The notes beneath the pieces were generated by a model. The model was not told the origin of the DNA. It made no database searches and was given only the letters and a program-made list of their open reading frames with translations. Of a stretch of DNA of 50,071 nucleotides, positions 1-9,117 are shown piece after piece. This DNA comes from Bacteroides sp. GTDB lineage: Bacteria; Bacteroidota; Bacteroidia; Bacteroidales; Bacteroidaceae. The DNA lies in assembly GCA_017472925.1 (NCBI GenBank), contig JAFUNS010000024.1:1-50071 (forward strand). Reading direction: 5' to 3'. The translations under genes were made by a program, and so were the position numbers. Position 1 is the stretch's first letter, and every line of letters starts with the position of its first letter.

Positions 1-136
1 AAGATGAACTATAATAGAAAAATTGAATATGGTTAACAATAATTGGCATAATCATGCAAGTTGTCGTTTACGGAAAGCTCGTCGGGGCTGACTGCCCAGC
101 CCCTTGCCGCATGGCGTTCCCTCTGCAGATGAGTAT

Positions 137-1102
137 TTATAATCTTTCGGAGTTAAAGCCATCGATATACGGTTTTCCTTGCGTGACCACCGCGAAGGCT
201 TGCCTTACAAGTTTGTTGGCGACTGCAACAACCGCCACCTTGCCCGGCTTGCCGTTAGACCGCAAACGGTCGAAACATGCCTTACACTCGGTATTGCACC
301 TGAGTGAAGAGAATGCCGCCACATAAAGCTGGCTTCTGAGGCTTGAATCCCCGTTACGGTTGATGTGACCTTTGACATTGACTGACGTACCGGATTGTTG
401 GTAAGTAGGCGACAAGCCCAGATAACGGGTAAGTTGCTTGGCGTTATCGAAGTAGGTGAACCCACCGGTTGCGACGATGAGTGCGGCCGCCAGTGTTACG
501 CCTATGCCTTTGATGGAGGTAAGCAAATCCATCTGTTTTTTGTACTCGCCTTGCGCCAAGGAAGCGATTTCCTCTTCCATCGACTTGATTTGCTTTTCAA
601 GGAAATCGATCGTTTTTTCGATGGTTTTCTTACATTTGGGGTCAAAGAATGGAAGTGTCTCCATTGAGCCTTTGAGATTGCGCGTTGCCACAAGCTGCTT
701 CTTGAGCTGGCGTAGTACCGTGCGCTTTTGCTTCAGGACAAGAATTGAGTCACTGCGTAGTTTGTAAGGTGCAGGTTGCATCCTTTCGCCGTACAGGGCT
801 ATCAGACGGGCATCAATCTCGTCCGTCTTAGTGACGGTGAGCATAACACGAGCGAAGTTCTTTATCTTCAGCGGATTCTCAAGGCTGACGGTTATTCCGG
901 CCTTGGTAAGCAGATAGACGAGCAACGCACTATAGTTGCCTGTGGCTTCCAAAACACAATGGTGTTCGGTTACTGAAACGGTTTGGATGAACTCATGTAC
1001 ACCTTTTACCGTATTCTTGAATGTTCTTATCTTGCCATTCTTGGCGGATGAATAAGCAACGACGAAAGTCGCTTTACTGACATCAATTCCAACGTAAGTC
1101 AT
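137..1102 (-). CDS. IS110-family transposase (bridge-RNA-type DEDD recombinase)
   Basis: This is a recombinase of the IS110 family, which in characterised members moves its element with a structured guide RNA from the element's own non-coding end. The N-terminal DEDD/RuvC-like half shows GIDVSK, LEATGNY and KTDEIDAR. A coiled middle section follows. The C-terminal Tnp_20 half has KGIGVTLAAAL and then NGDSSLRS, which holds the family's conserved serine. At about 321 residues it is full length and apparently intact. I chose the ATG at 1102 because the family normally starts just before the GIDVSK motif; an in-frame ATG at 1135 would add 11 residues. No complete element boundary is visible on the left. 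The identification is firm; the element's ends are not defined. Confidence 0.93.
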   Translation of the reverse strand: MTYVGIDVSKATFVVAYSSAKNGKIRTFKNTVKGVHEFIQTVSVTEHHCVLEATGNYSALLVYLLTKAGITVSLENPLKIKNFARVMLTVTKTDEIDARLIALYGERMQPAPYKLRSDSILVLKQKRTVLRQLKKQLVATRNLKGSMETLPFFDPKCKKTIEKTIDFLEKQIKSMEEEIASLAQGEYKKQMDLLTSIKGIGVTLAAALIVATGGFTYFDNAKQLTRYLGLSPTYQQSGTSVNVKGHINRNGDSSLRSQLYVAAFSSLRCNTECKACFDRLRSNGKPGKVAVVAVANKLVRQAFAVVTQGKPYIDGFNSERL

Positions 1103-1290
1103 AGTTAAAACATTTATTAAACAACATCTGTACATCGTGAGCCATCATTGCGAATACGGGGTCAAAAGCCCATTGAACTATCCGGTTTCTGATGTAAGAA
1201 TGTGGGGGCAAAACATCTTACACGGTCTTTATGACTAATGAAAAATCGGCCTTATTCCACAATCTGATGTTGAAACTTTATGCAAAAATA
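1103..1290 (-). ncRNA. Candidate IS110 bridge RNA region (upstream non-coding end)
   Basis: This is the non-coding DNA upstream of the transposase, where the IS110 group is known to encode its bridge RNA. On the minus strand a -7 box TATTTTTG lies at 1290-1283 with a TTG about 18 bp upstream. A transcript starting near 1276 would be about 174 nt to the transposase start. Two hairpins are visible. One has a 7-bp stem (1193-1199 with 1216-1222) and a 16-nt loop. The other has an outer stem 1179-1184/1151-1156 (one G-U pair), an internal loop, and an inner GGG/CCC stem (1169-1171/1158-1160). Stems with internal loops fit the family plan, but the guide assignments and element end are inference. 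Confidence 0.45.
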
Positions 1291-1310
1291 TAACGATTAA
1301 ATAATATACA

Positions 1311-2141
1311 ATGAGAAAGTGGATGTTTTATGCGTCCCTTTTCTTTTCCTTAAATGTGAATGGGGCAGAGGCAGATAGTATCAAAGTGGAGAATCTATTG
1401 AAAGATGCTCTTTCTTTGCCTACTGATAGTTGCCGTACACTTCACTTTGCACGTCAGTTAGTGGGTACTCCTTACGTAGCAGGAACGTTGGATACTTCCT
1501 TGGAAGAGCAATTGGTAGTGCATTTGGATAAAGTGGATTGTACTACCTTTGTAGAAACGGTTTTGGCACTTGCCATAGCCGATAAACAGACGCATAGAAA
1601 TTATCAGGCTTTTAAGGATGCCTTGGCAAGCATCCGATATCGTAACGGGGAGTTGGATGGATATGCTTCGCGCTTGCATTATTTCAGTGATTGGATAAAG
1701 GATAATGAACGTAAAGGGCTGATAAAAGAATACACTTCCAACCTTCCCAACATTCGTAAGCGCTTGCTCTCTTTGAACTTCATGACGACTCATGTACAGA
1801 GTTATCCGCAATTGAAGGCCGATTCTTCTTTGGTGGAAGCAATGAAAGAGGTGGAAAGTGCCTGGAAAAGGATAGAAACCACTTATTTACCCAAGGAGTT
1901 CCTGAATTTGTTTTCCGATGAATTGCCCATCAAGAGTGGAGATATCATAGCTATCACTACTTCCATTGAAGGACTCGATGTGGTACATGTAGGATTTGCT
2001 TATTGGGTAGGAGGGAAGTTGCATTTGCTTCATGCCTCCTCCAATGCCATGAAAGTGATACTCGATGAGCTTCCTCTTTATGATTATTCCAAGAATAAGA
2101 AAGCCCACACGGGTGTGCGGGCTATCTCTTTTATCCGATAA
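1311..2141 (+). CDS. DUF1460 domain protein (NlpC/P60-like, exported)
   Basis: This is an exported protein of the DUF1460 family, which has an NlpC/P60-like cysteine peptidase fold and is thought to act on peptidoglycan peptides or related amide bonds. An N-terminal signal peptide ends near residue 20. The expected catalytic cysteine sits in VDCTTFVE (about Cys77), and histidines in DVVHVGFAYW and LLHASS are candidates for the rest of the active site. Length (276 aa) is normal for the family. It lies downstream of the IS110 non-coding end, and I see no clear plus-strand -7 box in the short leader, so the insertion may have displaced its native promoter. It converges on the OmpA lipoprotein gene with only 9 bp between stops. 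The substrate is unknown. Confidence 0.85.
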   Translation: MRKWMFYASLFFSLNVNGAEADSIKVENLLKDALSLPTDSCRTLHFARQLVGTPYVAGTLDTSLEEQLVVHLDKVDCTTFVETVLALAIADKQTHRNYQAFKDALASIRYRNGELDGYASRLHYFSDWIKDNERKGLIKEYTSNLPNIRKRLLSLNFMTTHVQSYPQLKADSSLVEAMKEVESAWKRIETTYLPKEFLNLFSDELPIKSGDIIAITTSIEGLDVVHVGFAYWVGGKLHLLHASSNAMKVILDELPLYDYSKNKKAHTGVRAISFIR

Positions 2142-2150
2142 GGATTTGTT

Positions 2151-2870
2151 TTATTGCAATGTACCGGCTTCAGCTTGTTGGATCATTTCCTGACTTGCAT
2201 ACATGTAAACTTCTACGCGACGGTTTTGTTCACGACCGGCAGCTGTAGTATTATCGGCTACAGGATTATCTTCACCTAAACCAGTTACACCCTTTACCTG
2301 TGCGGCAGGAACTCCACAAGAAAGCAAATATGAAGAAACGCTTTGTGCACGTTGTTGTGACAAGTTAATGTTCTTTTGTTTGCTTTGTTCAGCTGTTGAG
2401 TTCTTCCATCCTTGGTTGTCGGTATAACCATAGATTTCCACATCCATACCGGCATTCTGCTTCAATACATTGTTGGCAAACTTGCTCAATGATGCTTGTG
2501 CAGCAGCACTCAAGTTAGATGCACCAGTACCAAAGAGGATACCCGAGTCGAATGTAACCTTTACAGCCTGCAAACCGTTGTTGTCGGTTACTTGTTCTAC
2601 TTGTGCACCTTCAATAGCAGCAGCCTCGGCGGCAGCTTTGTCCATCTTCTTACCGATGATGACACCAGCACCGGCACCTACGGCCGTACCAATAGCAGCC
2701 CCAATTGCAGCTCCTTTACCTTTACCGGCAATACCACCGATGATAGCACCCAATGCAGCACCACCTCCGGCACCTAACAAACCGCCTTTTGTGGTATTGT
2801 TCATGCTTCCACAACCGCTAAGTACCATCGTTACACAGAGTAACAAGGCCATAAATTTTGTTCTTTTCAT
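2151..2870 (-). CDS. OmpA-family lipoprotein with glycine-zipper segment
   Basis: This is a lipoprotein with a peptidoglycan-binding OmpA domain, probably tethering the outer membrane to the wall. A type II signal peptide ends in LSGC (Cys20). Residues about 30-75 are a glycine/alanine-rich glycine zipper ([19 protein letters not shown]), likely membrane associated. The OmpA C-terminal domain occupies about residues 100-230 and shows [17 protein letters not shown] and a terminal NRRVEVY, the segments that hold meso-DAP in this family. At 239 aa it is the common Bacteroides glycine-zipper plus OmpA architecture. It converges with the DUF1460 gene, leaving almost no room for a terminator. Confidence 0.9.
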   Translation of the reverse strand: MKRTKFMALLLCVTMVLSGCGSMNNTTKGGLLGAGGGAALGAIIGGIAGKGKGAAIGAAIGTAVGAGAGVIIGKKMDKAAAEAAAIEGAQVEQVTDNNGLQAVKVTFDSGILFGTGASNLSAAAQASLSKFANNVLKQNAGMDVEIYGYTDNQGWKNSTAEQSKQKNINLSQQRAQSVSSYLLSCGVPAAQVKGVTGLGEDNPVADNTTAAGREQNRRVEVYMYASQEMIQQAEAGTLQ

Positions 2871-2882
2871 ACTTGTTGGATT

Positions 2883-4247
2883 TTAGTTAATGTTATCATT
2901 TTTGTCTATAGTCATTTTATCCAATGTCTTTCTTTTAATAAACAGGAACCATATCAGGATGATGATTCCTTTTAAAATGCTTGTCAGGCAGATAGTCCAC
3001 CATATTCCTGATAATCCCCATCCGAATGATACGAAAAGTAATGCCATCGGTATGCGCAGATAATTGCATGAAATACTAATGATGGCGGGAGGTATGGTGC
3101 GTCCCATTCCAAAGAATACTCCTTGAATGACGATTTCAAGCATCATGAAGAGTTGCGAGTATCCGTCGATGCGCAATGCCAAACCACCGGCTTCGTATGC
3201 TTCCTTTTCAGGAACAAAGATAGCAAAAATATTGTTTCCACAAAAAATAAATAGCAAAGAGCAGATAAATCCGAAAATAAGTGTCATAAAAAGAGTACTT
3301 TTAAGCGCTTTCATGACTCGGGATATTTTTTTTGCTGCATAATTCTGTGCCACGAAAGCGCTGAGGGCTGTCGAAAATCCTTGTGAAGTATTCCAGGTGA
3401 TAGCTTCTATCTGTCCACTGGTGGTCATAGCCATTAGCCCGATGTGTCCGCCTACGGTGGAGGCTGTCCGCCCTAAAAACATGTTAACGAAGGCGAAAAG
3501 TGTGTTCAGAGTAGCCACGGGCAGGCCTATCTTGATGATTCTTGCCGTATAAGTTCTTTCCAATGTTCCGAGGATATGGAAATCCTCCCACAATATTTTT
3601 CTGATTTTGAGTTGGTAAATGAACAGGGTAAATACACAAGCTTGTGCAATCCAGGTAGCCAATGCCGCTCCATCTGTTTCCCAATCGAAGACGAAGATGA
3701 ACAGCGGGTCAAGTATCATGTTGGTCAGTAGTCCTATACCATTGATGGTGAAAGGAATTTTGCTCCGTCCGGCTGCATTGAAGATACCCGTAAAGGAAGC
3801 GGACATGAAGACAAACGGAAAAGCCGTGGATACGATGCGTAGGTAGTTGATAGCATCGGATGAAATGTGTTCCTTCAGTTCGTAAAAACGGATAATGAAA
3901 GGAGCAAAGGAAAATAAAATGATAGCCCAAATAGAGGATATAATCAATGAAAGGGTAAGGTTGTGGGTGGCGAAATTATGGGCAGCAGTATCGTCCTTCA
4001 TCCCAATGGCTTGTCCGACACTGACTTCAGCCCCGACCTTATTTAATAAGGCGAGGGAAGTGGTCATCCAAGTGAGGAGTCCCACGGAACCAACGGCGGC
4101 TATTGCTTCACTTCCTAATCTACCTACCCAAGCCATATCCGTTAGGCTGTATGCCATCTGGATAAAAGAAGTGGCCATAATGGGCATGGCCAGTGTAAAC
4201 AATTGTTTGAGGATGTGGCCTTCGGTGAGGTCCTTGATTCCTTTCAT
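2883..4247 (-). CDS. MATE family efflux transporter
   Basis: This is an inner-membrane multidrug or metabolite exporter of the MATE family, driven by a Na+ or H+ gradient. It is 454 residues long with about 12 hydrophobic segments and two MatE repeats. The first begins KQLFTLAMPIMATSFIQMAY, with MAWVGRLGSEAIAAVG just after. The second begins near IKIGLPVATLNTLFAFVNMF. Full length and intact. It ends 12 bp before the OmpA lipoprotein start on the same strand, so the two may share a transcript. The substrate cannot be told from sequence. Confidence 0.92.
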   Translation of the reverse strand: MKGIKDLTEGHILKQLFTLAMPIMATSFIQMAYSLTDMAWVGRLGSEAIAAVGSVGLLTWMTTSLALLNKVGAEVSVGQAIGMKDDTAAHNFATHNLTLSLIISSIWAIILFSFAPFIIRFYELKEHISSDAINYLRIVSTAFPFVFMSASFTGIFNAAGRSKIPFTINGIGLLTNMILDPLFIFVFDWETDGAALATWIAQACVFTLFIYQLKIRKILWEDFHILGTLERTYTARIIKIGLPVATLNTLFAFVNMFLGRTASTVGGHIGLMAMTTSGQIEAITWNTSQGFSTALSAFVAQNYAAKKISRVMKALKSTLFMTLIFGFICSLLFIFCGNNIFAIFVPEKEAYEAGGLALRIDGYSQLFMMLEIVIQGVFFGMGRTIPPAIISISCNYLRIPMALLFVSFGWGLSGIWWTICLTSILKGIIILIWFLFIKRKTLDKMTIDKNDNIN

Positions 4248-4266
4248 TGTATGTGATAATATAAAC

Positions 4267-4346
4267 GTGTCATTCTGAACGGAGTGAAGAATCTGTATAC
4301 ATAAATGTGAATGTTATCAGATTCTTCGCTTTGCTCAGAATGACAC
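4267..4346. repeat. Dispersed palindromic repeat, copy 1
   Basis: This is an imperfect inverted repeat with 29-nt arms at 4267-4295 and 4318-4346 (25 of 29 positions complementary) and a 22-nt AT-rich loop. The arm core TCATTCTGA...GAAGAATCTG recurs between the GH31 and GH43 genes (10715-10795). It lies between glyA and the MATE gene and could act as a transcription end signal or be a non-autonomous mobile palindrome. Confidence 0.85.
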
Positions 4347-4368
4347 TATTACGTTTTATTTATTCCAA

Positions 4369-5649
4369 TCAATAAGCAAACAAAGGATATGCCTTCATTG
4401 TTTCGTTGACGCGGGCACGAACTTGTGCAATCACTTCTTCATTATCCACGTTAGAAAGAACGGTTTCAATCATTTCAGCGATTTCAAGCATCAAGTCTTC
4501 CTTGGCACCACGGGTAGTGATGGCAGGAGTACCGAGGCGGATACCTGAAGTCTGGAAAGCCGAACGGCTATCAAACGGAACCATGTTCTTGTTTACGGTA
4601 ATATCGGCAGATACAAGAGCCTTTTCAGCTACCTTACCGGTCAAATCAGGATACTTGCTACGGAGGTCAACCAACATAGAGTGATTGTCTGTACCGCCTG
4701 ATACGATAGTAAATCCGCGGGCAATCAAAGCATCGGCCAAAACCTTGGCATTCTTCTGAACTTGTGCGGCATATTCCTTGTATTCCGGTTGGAGGATTTC
4801 ACCGAATGCTACGGCCTTAGCAGCAATAACGTGTTCAAGCGGACCACCTTGGATACCTGGGAATACGGCTGAATCCAACAATTGAGACATCATCTTGATT
4901 TCGCCCTTCGGAGTCTTCTTGCCCCATGGGTTGGGGAAGTCCTTACCCATCAAAATGATACCACCACGAGGACCACGGAGAGTCTTGTGAGTAGTAGAAG
5001 TCACGATGTGGGCATACTTGACAGGGTTGTCAAGCAAACCGGCGGCAATCAAACCTGCAGGGTGAGCCATGTCAATCATCAACAGGGCACCTACCTTATC
5101 GGCAATTTCACGCATGCGCTTGTAGTCCCATTCACGAGAGTAGGCAGAGCCACCACCCACAATCAACTTAGGTTGTTCGCGGAGGGCGATTTCTTCCATC
5201 TGGTCATAGTCTACACGACCGGTTTCAGGATTCAAGTTATATTCACAAGGAGTGTAGATGATACCCGATGTGTTTACCAAAGAACCGTGTGAAAGGTGAC
5301 CACCATGTGCCAGGTTCAATCCCATGAACTTGTCGCCCGGATTCAATACGGCGAGGAAAACAGCAGCATTGGCTTGTGCACCAGAGTGAGGCTGAACATT
5401 AGCCCATTCGGCACCGAAGATTTCTTTCAATCGTTCAATGGCGATGGTTTCGCTTTGGTCAACCACTTCGCAACCACCATAATAACGCTTGCCCGGATAA
5501 CCTTCGGCATATTTGTTGGTAAGGCAAGAACCCATGGCTTGCATTACTTGGTCACTTACAAAGTTTTCGGATGCAATCAACTCGATTCCCTTGAGCTGAC
5601 GTTGATGTTCTTTTTCGATAATGTCGAAAATCAAATCGTCTCTTTTCAT
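4369..5649 (-). CDS. glyA: Serine hydroxymethyltransferase
   Basis: This PLP enzyme interconverts serine plus tetrahydrofolate with glycine plus 5,10-methylene-tetrahydrofolate, feeding cytosolic one-carbon metabolism. At 426 residues it matches the bacterial family. Visible signatures are [15 protein letters not shown], the PHSGAQAN cofactor loop, DMAHPAGL, and [13 protein letters not shown] with the Schiff-base lysine at about Lys222. A -7 box on the minus strand (TAATTTTG, 5700-5693) gives a leader of about 40 nt. It is probably monocistronic, since the repeat at 4267-4346 separates it from the MATE gene. gcvP elsewhere in the window acts on the same glycine pool. Confidence 0.98.
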   Translation of the reverse strand: MKRDDLIFDIIEKEHQRQLKGIELIASENFVSDQVMQAMGSCLTNKYAEGYPGKRYYGGCEVVDQSETIAIERLKEIFGAEWANVQPHSGAQANAAVFLAVLNPGDKFMGLNLAHGGHLSHGSLVNTSGIIYTPCEYNLNPETGRVDYDQMEEIALREQPKLIVGGGSAYSREWDYKRMREIADKVGALLMIDMAHPAGLIAAGLLDNPVKYAHIVTSTTHKTLRGPRGGIILMGKDFPNPWGKKTPKGEIKMMSQLLDSAVFPGIQGGPLEHVIAAKAVAFGEILQPEYKEYAAQVQKNAKVLADALIARGFTIVSGGTDNHSMLVDLRSKYPDLTGKVAEKALVSADITVNKNMVPFDSRSAFQTSGIRLGTPAITTRGAKEDLMLEIAEMIETVLSNVDNEEVIAQVRARVNETMKAYPLFAY

Positions 5650-5692
5650 TATTATATATTTAAAATGTTATTCAAATTTTGAATTGAAAGTG

Positions 5693-5700
5693 CAAAATTA
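5693..5700 (-). promoter_or_regulatory. Putative glyA promoter -7 box
   Basis: TAATTTTG on the minus strand matches the Bacteroidetes TAnnTTTG -7 consensus and sits about 44 bp before the glyA start. No clear TTTG -33 element is present. Confidence 0.55.
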
Positions 5701-5788
5701 ATCAAAAACAAGGAAGAAGAAAAACATTTGTGATATAAAATGATGTTTATCCTCACTTTTTATTAATCCTGGTTTTCTCTTTTCTTGC

Positions 5789-6361
5789 TTATTGCTTTTT
5801 CTTCTTTTCTACCGACCAACCGAATTTCCCTTTCTTGTCGCCCAAACCATAATATCCGCCATGCAGGTAGACCAAAGGATTGGATTTGTCCAATTCAAAC
5901 TTACCGGTCTCCTTATCCATATACCGTTCGTCGGCCTGTACATGGAGCACTTCGGCTATGAACATGTCGTGCGAGCCCAGAGAAACTATTTCCTTTACCC
6001 GGCATTCGATGCACAACGGCGATTCCTCAATGATGGGAGCGCCCACGGTCTTTGCCTTTCCGGGGGTGAGCTTCATTTCGGCAAACTTGTTGTAGTCCTT
6101 TCCCGAGCGAACCCCACACCAGTCGGTAGCAAAAGCCATATCTTCGGTAGTCAGGTTGATGACAAACTCCATGTTCCGCTTGATGATGTCGTACGAATGG
6201 CGTTCGGGACGAACGGAGATATAACACATGGGTGGATTGGTGCAGATGGTGCCTGTCCATGCCACTGTAATGATGTTATATTCCTCTTCCGAACTTCCGC
6301 AACTCACCAGGATAGCCGGAAGCGGATAAATCATGGTGCCTGGTTTCCAGTCTTGTTTCAT
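5789..6361 (-). CDS. Flavin reductase family protein (FMN-binding split barrel)
   Basis: This is a flavin reductase-like protein of the FMN-binding split-barrel fold, about 190 aa. The N-terminus has [16 protein letters not shown], then [24 protein letters not shown], the usual flavin-contact region, and later [19 protein letters not shown] place the start at 6361 because its ATG overlaps the pyrI stop codon (ATGA), a typical translational coupling; an in-frame ATG at 6409 would extend it into pyrI without family support. The context is pyrB-pyrI-this gene on one strand. A direct role in pyrimidine synthesis is not established, and its electron acceptor is unknown. Confidence 0.85.
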   Translation of the reverse strand: MKQDWKPGTMIYPLPAILVSCGSSEEEYNIITVAWTGTICTNPPMCYISVRPERHSYDIIKRNMEFVINLTTEDMAFATDWCGVRSGKDYNKFAEMKLTPGKAKTVGAPIIEESPLCIECRVKEIVSLGSHDMFIAEVLHVQADERYMDKETGKFELDKSNPLVYLHGGYYGLGDKKGKFGWSVEKKKKQ

Positions 6362-6819
6362 ATCAGCTTGATGGCTTCCTTGCTTTGTTCCTTTTCGCAA
6401 TAGTGGCACTTCAAAATACCGCTTTCCTTGTCTATTACATGGAAAATGGTAGTCATCGGTTCATTGTTGGTGATGCATTTGGGATTGTTACATTTCACGA
6501 TGCCTTTCAATTCTTCGGGCATAATCACCTGCTTCTTTTCCACCACTTCATAATCGCGGATGATGTTCAGCTTCACGTTCGGAGAAACTACCGACAAGCG
6601 GCTTATTTCTTCGTCGGTAAAGAAGCGGTCGGCTACCTTGATGATGCCTTTCTTTCCCAATTTCTTGCTTTCAAGGTTGTTTCCGATAGTCATGTTTGAA
6701 TCGGAGTTCTGCAAACCCAACAAATTCACTACGGTGAACAGTTTGTCGGAAGGTATATGGTCAATAACAGTACCGTTCTTCAGAGCGGCTACCTGTAATG
6801 CTTGTTTATTGTTGCTCAT
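6358..6819 (-). CDS. pyrI: Aspartate carbamoyltransferase regulatory chain
   Basis: This is the regulatory subunit of aspartate transcarbamoylase. It binds nucleotide effectors in its N-terminal half and docks on PyrB through a C-terminal zinc domain. At 153 aa it is normal length. The N-terminal [17 protein letters not shown] is characteristic. The C-terminal half carries four cysteines in the pattern CNNPKC...CHYC for zinc. It starts 6 bp after the pyrB stop and overlaps the next gene by ATGA. Having both chains argues for an allosteric holoenzyme of the E. coli type. Confidence 0.97.
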   Translation of the reverse strand: MSNNKQALQVAALKNGTVIDHIPSDKLFTVVNLLGLQNSDSNMTIGNNLESKKLGKKGIIKVADRFFTDEEISRLSVVSPNVKLNIIRDYEVVEKKQVIMPEELKGIVKCNNPKCITNNEPMTTIFHVIDKESGILKCHYCEKEQSKEAIKLI

Positions 6820-6825
6820 AGTCTA

Positions 6826-7770
6826 TTAATATTTCTTACCGTCTTCAATAACATCGTCAAGGGTGATACCCAATACATCACAAAGAATGGCCTGGCGGGC
6901 ATAGAGTCCGTTTTGTGCCTGTTGGAAATAGTATGCTTTCGGGTTTTCATCCACATCGTAGGTAATTTCGTTTACACGGGGTAGTGGGTGAAGGATGCGC
7001 AGGTTTTCGCGGGTTTTCTTCAGCATGTCATTACGCAAGATATAGACGTCCTTTACGCGTTCATATTCCATCAGGTCGGTAAAGCGTTCACGTTGTACAC
7101 GTGTCATGTACAGAATGTCGGCTTCGGCAATGGTGTCTTCGGTAAAGTCGGTATGTTCTTCGTACTTGATGCCATGTTTGCGGCAATAGAGCTTGTATTC
7201 TTCCGGCATCTTCAGTTCTTCCGGAGCAATGAAGTGGAAGGTAGGGTTGAAGTGGCGCATAGCCATGAGCAAGGAGTGTACTGTACGTCCGTATTTCAAG
7301 TCACCCACCAAGTAGATGTTCAGGTTTTCAAGTGTACCTTGTGTCTTATAAATAGAGTAGAGGTCCAGCATGGTTTGCGAGGGGTGCTGGTTGGCACCGT
7401 CACCTGCATTGACGATGGGCACAGGAGCCACTTCGCTGGCATAGCGTGCTGCACCTTCCAGGTAGTGACGCATTACGATGATGTCGGCATAGTTGCTCAC
7501 CATCATGATGGTATCTTTCAGTGTCTCACCCTTCGAAGAACTGGTCACCTTAGGATCAGTAAACCCTATTACACGTGCGCCAAGTCGGTTGGCCGCTGTT
7601 TCAAAACTGAGTCGGGTACGGGTAGATGGTTCAAAGAAAAGGGTAGCTACTACTTTACCGTCGAGGATTTTACGGTTCGGATTCTTTTCGAATTCTTTTG
7701 CCATTTCCAACAGATAGAGGATTTTTTCCTTGGAATGTCCGGCAATTGATACAAGACTTCTGTTTTCCAT
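6826..7770 (-). CDS. pyrB: Aspartate carbamoyltransferase catalytic chain
   Basis: This enzyme condenses carbamoyl phosphate with aspartate to give N-carbamoyl-aspartate, the committed step of pyrimidine synthesis. At 314 aa it is full length. The carbamoyl-phosphate loop FEPSTRTR (residues 47-53) is intact, as are the SSKGET loop, [15 protein letters not shown] and HPLPRVNEI. It is the first gene of a minus-strand operon with pyrI and a flavin reductase. A near-match -7 box (TACCTTTA) lies at 7818-7811, but the final base differs from consensus. I do not see a leader-peptide attenuator. Confidence 0.98.
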   Translation of the reverse strand: MENRSLVSIAGHSKEKILYLLEMAKEFEKNPNRKILDGKVVATLFFEPSTRTRLSFETAANRLGARVIGFTDPKVTSSSKGETLKDTIMMVSNYADIIVMRHYLEGAARYASEVAPVPIVNAGDGANQHPSQTMLDLYSIYKTQGTLENLNIYLVGDLKYGRTVHSLLMAMRHFNPTFHFIAPEELKMPEEYKLYCRKHGIKYEEHTDFTEDTIAEADILYMTRVQRERFTDLMEYERVKDVYILRNDMLKKTRENLRILHPLPRVNEITYDVDENPKAYYFQQAQNGLYARQAILCDVLGITLDDVIEDGKKY

Positions 7771-7839
7771 ATGATAGAGTATATATTATATGTAACTTTT
7801 ATATAGCGTGTAAAGGTATAAAAAAAGATTGGAAACACA

Positions 7840-7866
7840 CCATCCATTCCCTAAAAAAATGGATGG
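7840..7866 (-). terminator. Possible terminator hairpin between lipoprotein gene and pyrB
   Basis: A perfect 8-bp inverted repeat (7840-7847 with 7859-7866) lies downstream of the 7919-8374 gene and upstream of pyrB. The T-run sits in the loop rather than after the stem on the minus strand, so termination is uncertain. Confidence 0.3.
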
Positions 7867-7918
7867 CGGTTGCCGAATCTTAGAATAACTGTTTACCTGA
7901 CGAATCTGTTTTGGCTAT

Positions 7919-8374
7919 TTATTCTAAGAAAAAAGCCCTCTTTTTAGCTTCTGTCCCATAAATGGCCCTGAATTTATTCAATTCATCTTTCACAAAATAA
8001 ATGCGTACCCATATATCCTTGTCTTCATAAGGAGCCCAAGTACAAACTTTTACATCTGAAGCTTTTTCATCCCTAAAATTCTGAAACAACACTACAAGAA
8101 TCTGATCATCAATACCACCTTCTATATGAAATTTTTCCGGATTCTTACCAAAGAGAAAGGGGTCTCCATCAGTATTTTCAATAGGTGCTCCATACATTAA
8201 CATTATCTCTTCCAATGTCTTATGATGTACGCCTAAATCACAATAAGGGTCGTCTTTAGCTTCTTCCATTTCATAATAATCCAGAACCTTTGAAAATGGA
8301 CTTTCAGGCTTTTTCTCTGAACAAGAAACAAACGTTACAATCATAAATAAAAGACTAATTATCAGAGCTTTCAT
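7919..8374 (-). CDS. Hypothetical lipoprotein
   Basis: I do not recognise this 151-aa protein beyond its export signal. A short hydrophobic N-terminus (KALIISLLFMIVTFVSC) ends in a lipobox with Cys19, so it should be lipid anchored in the envelope. The mature part is acidic and mixed alpha/beta. TLEEIMLMYGAP early in the mature chain resembles the start of small SmpA/BamE-like or DUF-type lipoproteins, but no diagnostic motif is present. It stands alone between pyrB and a gene-poor region. It is AT-richer than the pyr genes, which is common for lineage-specific Bacteroides lipoproteins. Confidence 0.75.
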   Translation of the reverse strand: MKALIISLLFMIVTFVSCSEKKPESPFSKVLDYYEMEEAKDDPYCDLGVHHKTLEEIMLMYGAPIENTDGDPFLFGKNPEKFHIEGGIDDQILVVLFQNFRDEKASDVKVCTWAPYEDKDIWVRIYFVKDELNKFRAIYGTEAKKRAFFLE

Positions 8375-8702
8375 AATTATTATTCTTTTACAAGTAAATA
8401 ATATTCAATTTACTACTTATTAATCAGAGTTCTTTATCTTGGGATAATAATAGCTAAAACCGTTACTAAATGTGGCTACACTTCATTTTTCTATACTGAA
8501 TATATTCACAAATATAGCGATAATTTTGATAGCTACCAATATAAAAGTGAATATTCTATACCGCACTTCGCAAAATTCCATAATGTCTAGCATGAAGAAT
8601 ATCTATTTAGAAAAATATCAACTTTTCAAGGGAAACATGTCAACTTTTCTCAGTGTGATGAGTCAACGAAATCCGTACAGAAAAGTCAGAAAAGGTACGA
8701 GA
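8375..8702. other. Gene-poor stretch, no supported gene
   Basis: This AT-rich segment has no convincing coding region. I see one 10-bp direct repeat, TCAACTTTTC, at 8618-8627 and 8640-8649, just before the inverted-repeat element. An 80-codon open frame at 8472-8714 runs into that element and has no family look or ribosome site. Confidence 0.6.
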
Positions 8703-8862
8703 GCAGTCAGATAGTCAAATAGTCAGTTCGTTTTTTGCTATACCTCTGTGTTGCAAAAATTATTTTTATATATATAATATTATTATATTATATATATAAA
8801 GTTTAGAATTGCTTTTTTGTACCTTGGCGAAAATTTAATTGACTATTTGACTATCTGACTGC
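8703..8862. repeat. 160-bp element bounded by a perfect 23-bp inverted repeat
   Basis: The arms at 8703-8725 and 8840-8862 are exact reverse complements over 23 bp. Each contains short tandem units (AGTCAGATAGTCAAATAGTC). The 114-bp interior has an AT-only palindromic tract around 8765-8800. No target-site duplication is obvious at the borders. It could be a MITE-like relic, a cruciform-forming regulatory element or a strong bidirectional hairpin. It lies about 100 bp before the promoter of the smalltalk remnant. Confidence 0.85.
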
Positions 8863-8965
8863 TTTCATATATTTGCCCTAAACTTTTTCTATGTTTGAAA
8901 TATTCCAACAAATTACCTCCAAATAAAAAAAATACCTCCGCCCCCGAAAATAATTGCCGAAATAC

Positions 8966-8997
8966 TTGACAACCGCTATTGTGAGATTGTATCTTTG
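8966..8997 (+). promoter_or_regulatory. Bacteroidetes-type promoter upstream of the smalltalk remnant
   Basis: A TTG -33 box (8966-8968) is followed after 21 bp by a perfect -7 box TATCTTTG (8990-8997). Transcription would start near 9004, giving a leader of about 115 nt before the ATG at 9118. Confidence 0.7.
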
Positions 8998-9117
8998 CAA
9001 TGTGAGGTTTGAGAAAACGATGTTTTATCGGCCGTAAAATGACGCTTTCCGCCCCACAAAACGACGCGTTTTAATAAACTAAATTATTAACTAACTAAAA
9101 ATAAAAACTAAACAATT

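Noticed and set aside
8472-8714. 80-codon open frame on the plus strand
   Set aside because: It runs into the 23-bp inverted repeat, has no ribosome site or promoter at its start, and shows no protein-like pattern beyond an AT-driven hydrophobic beginning.
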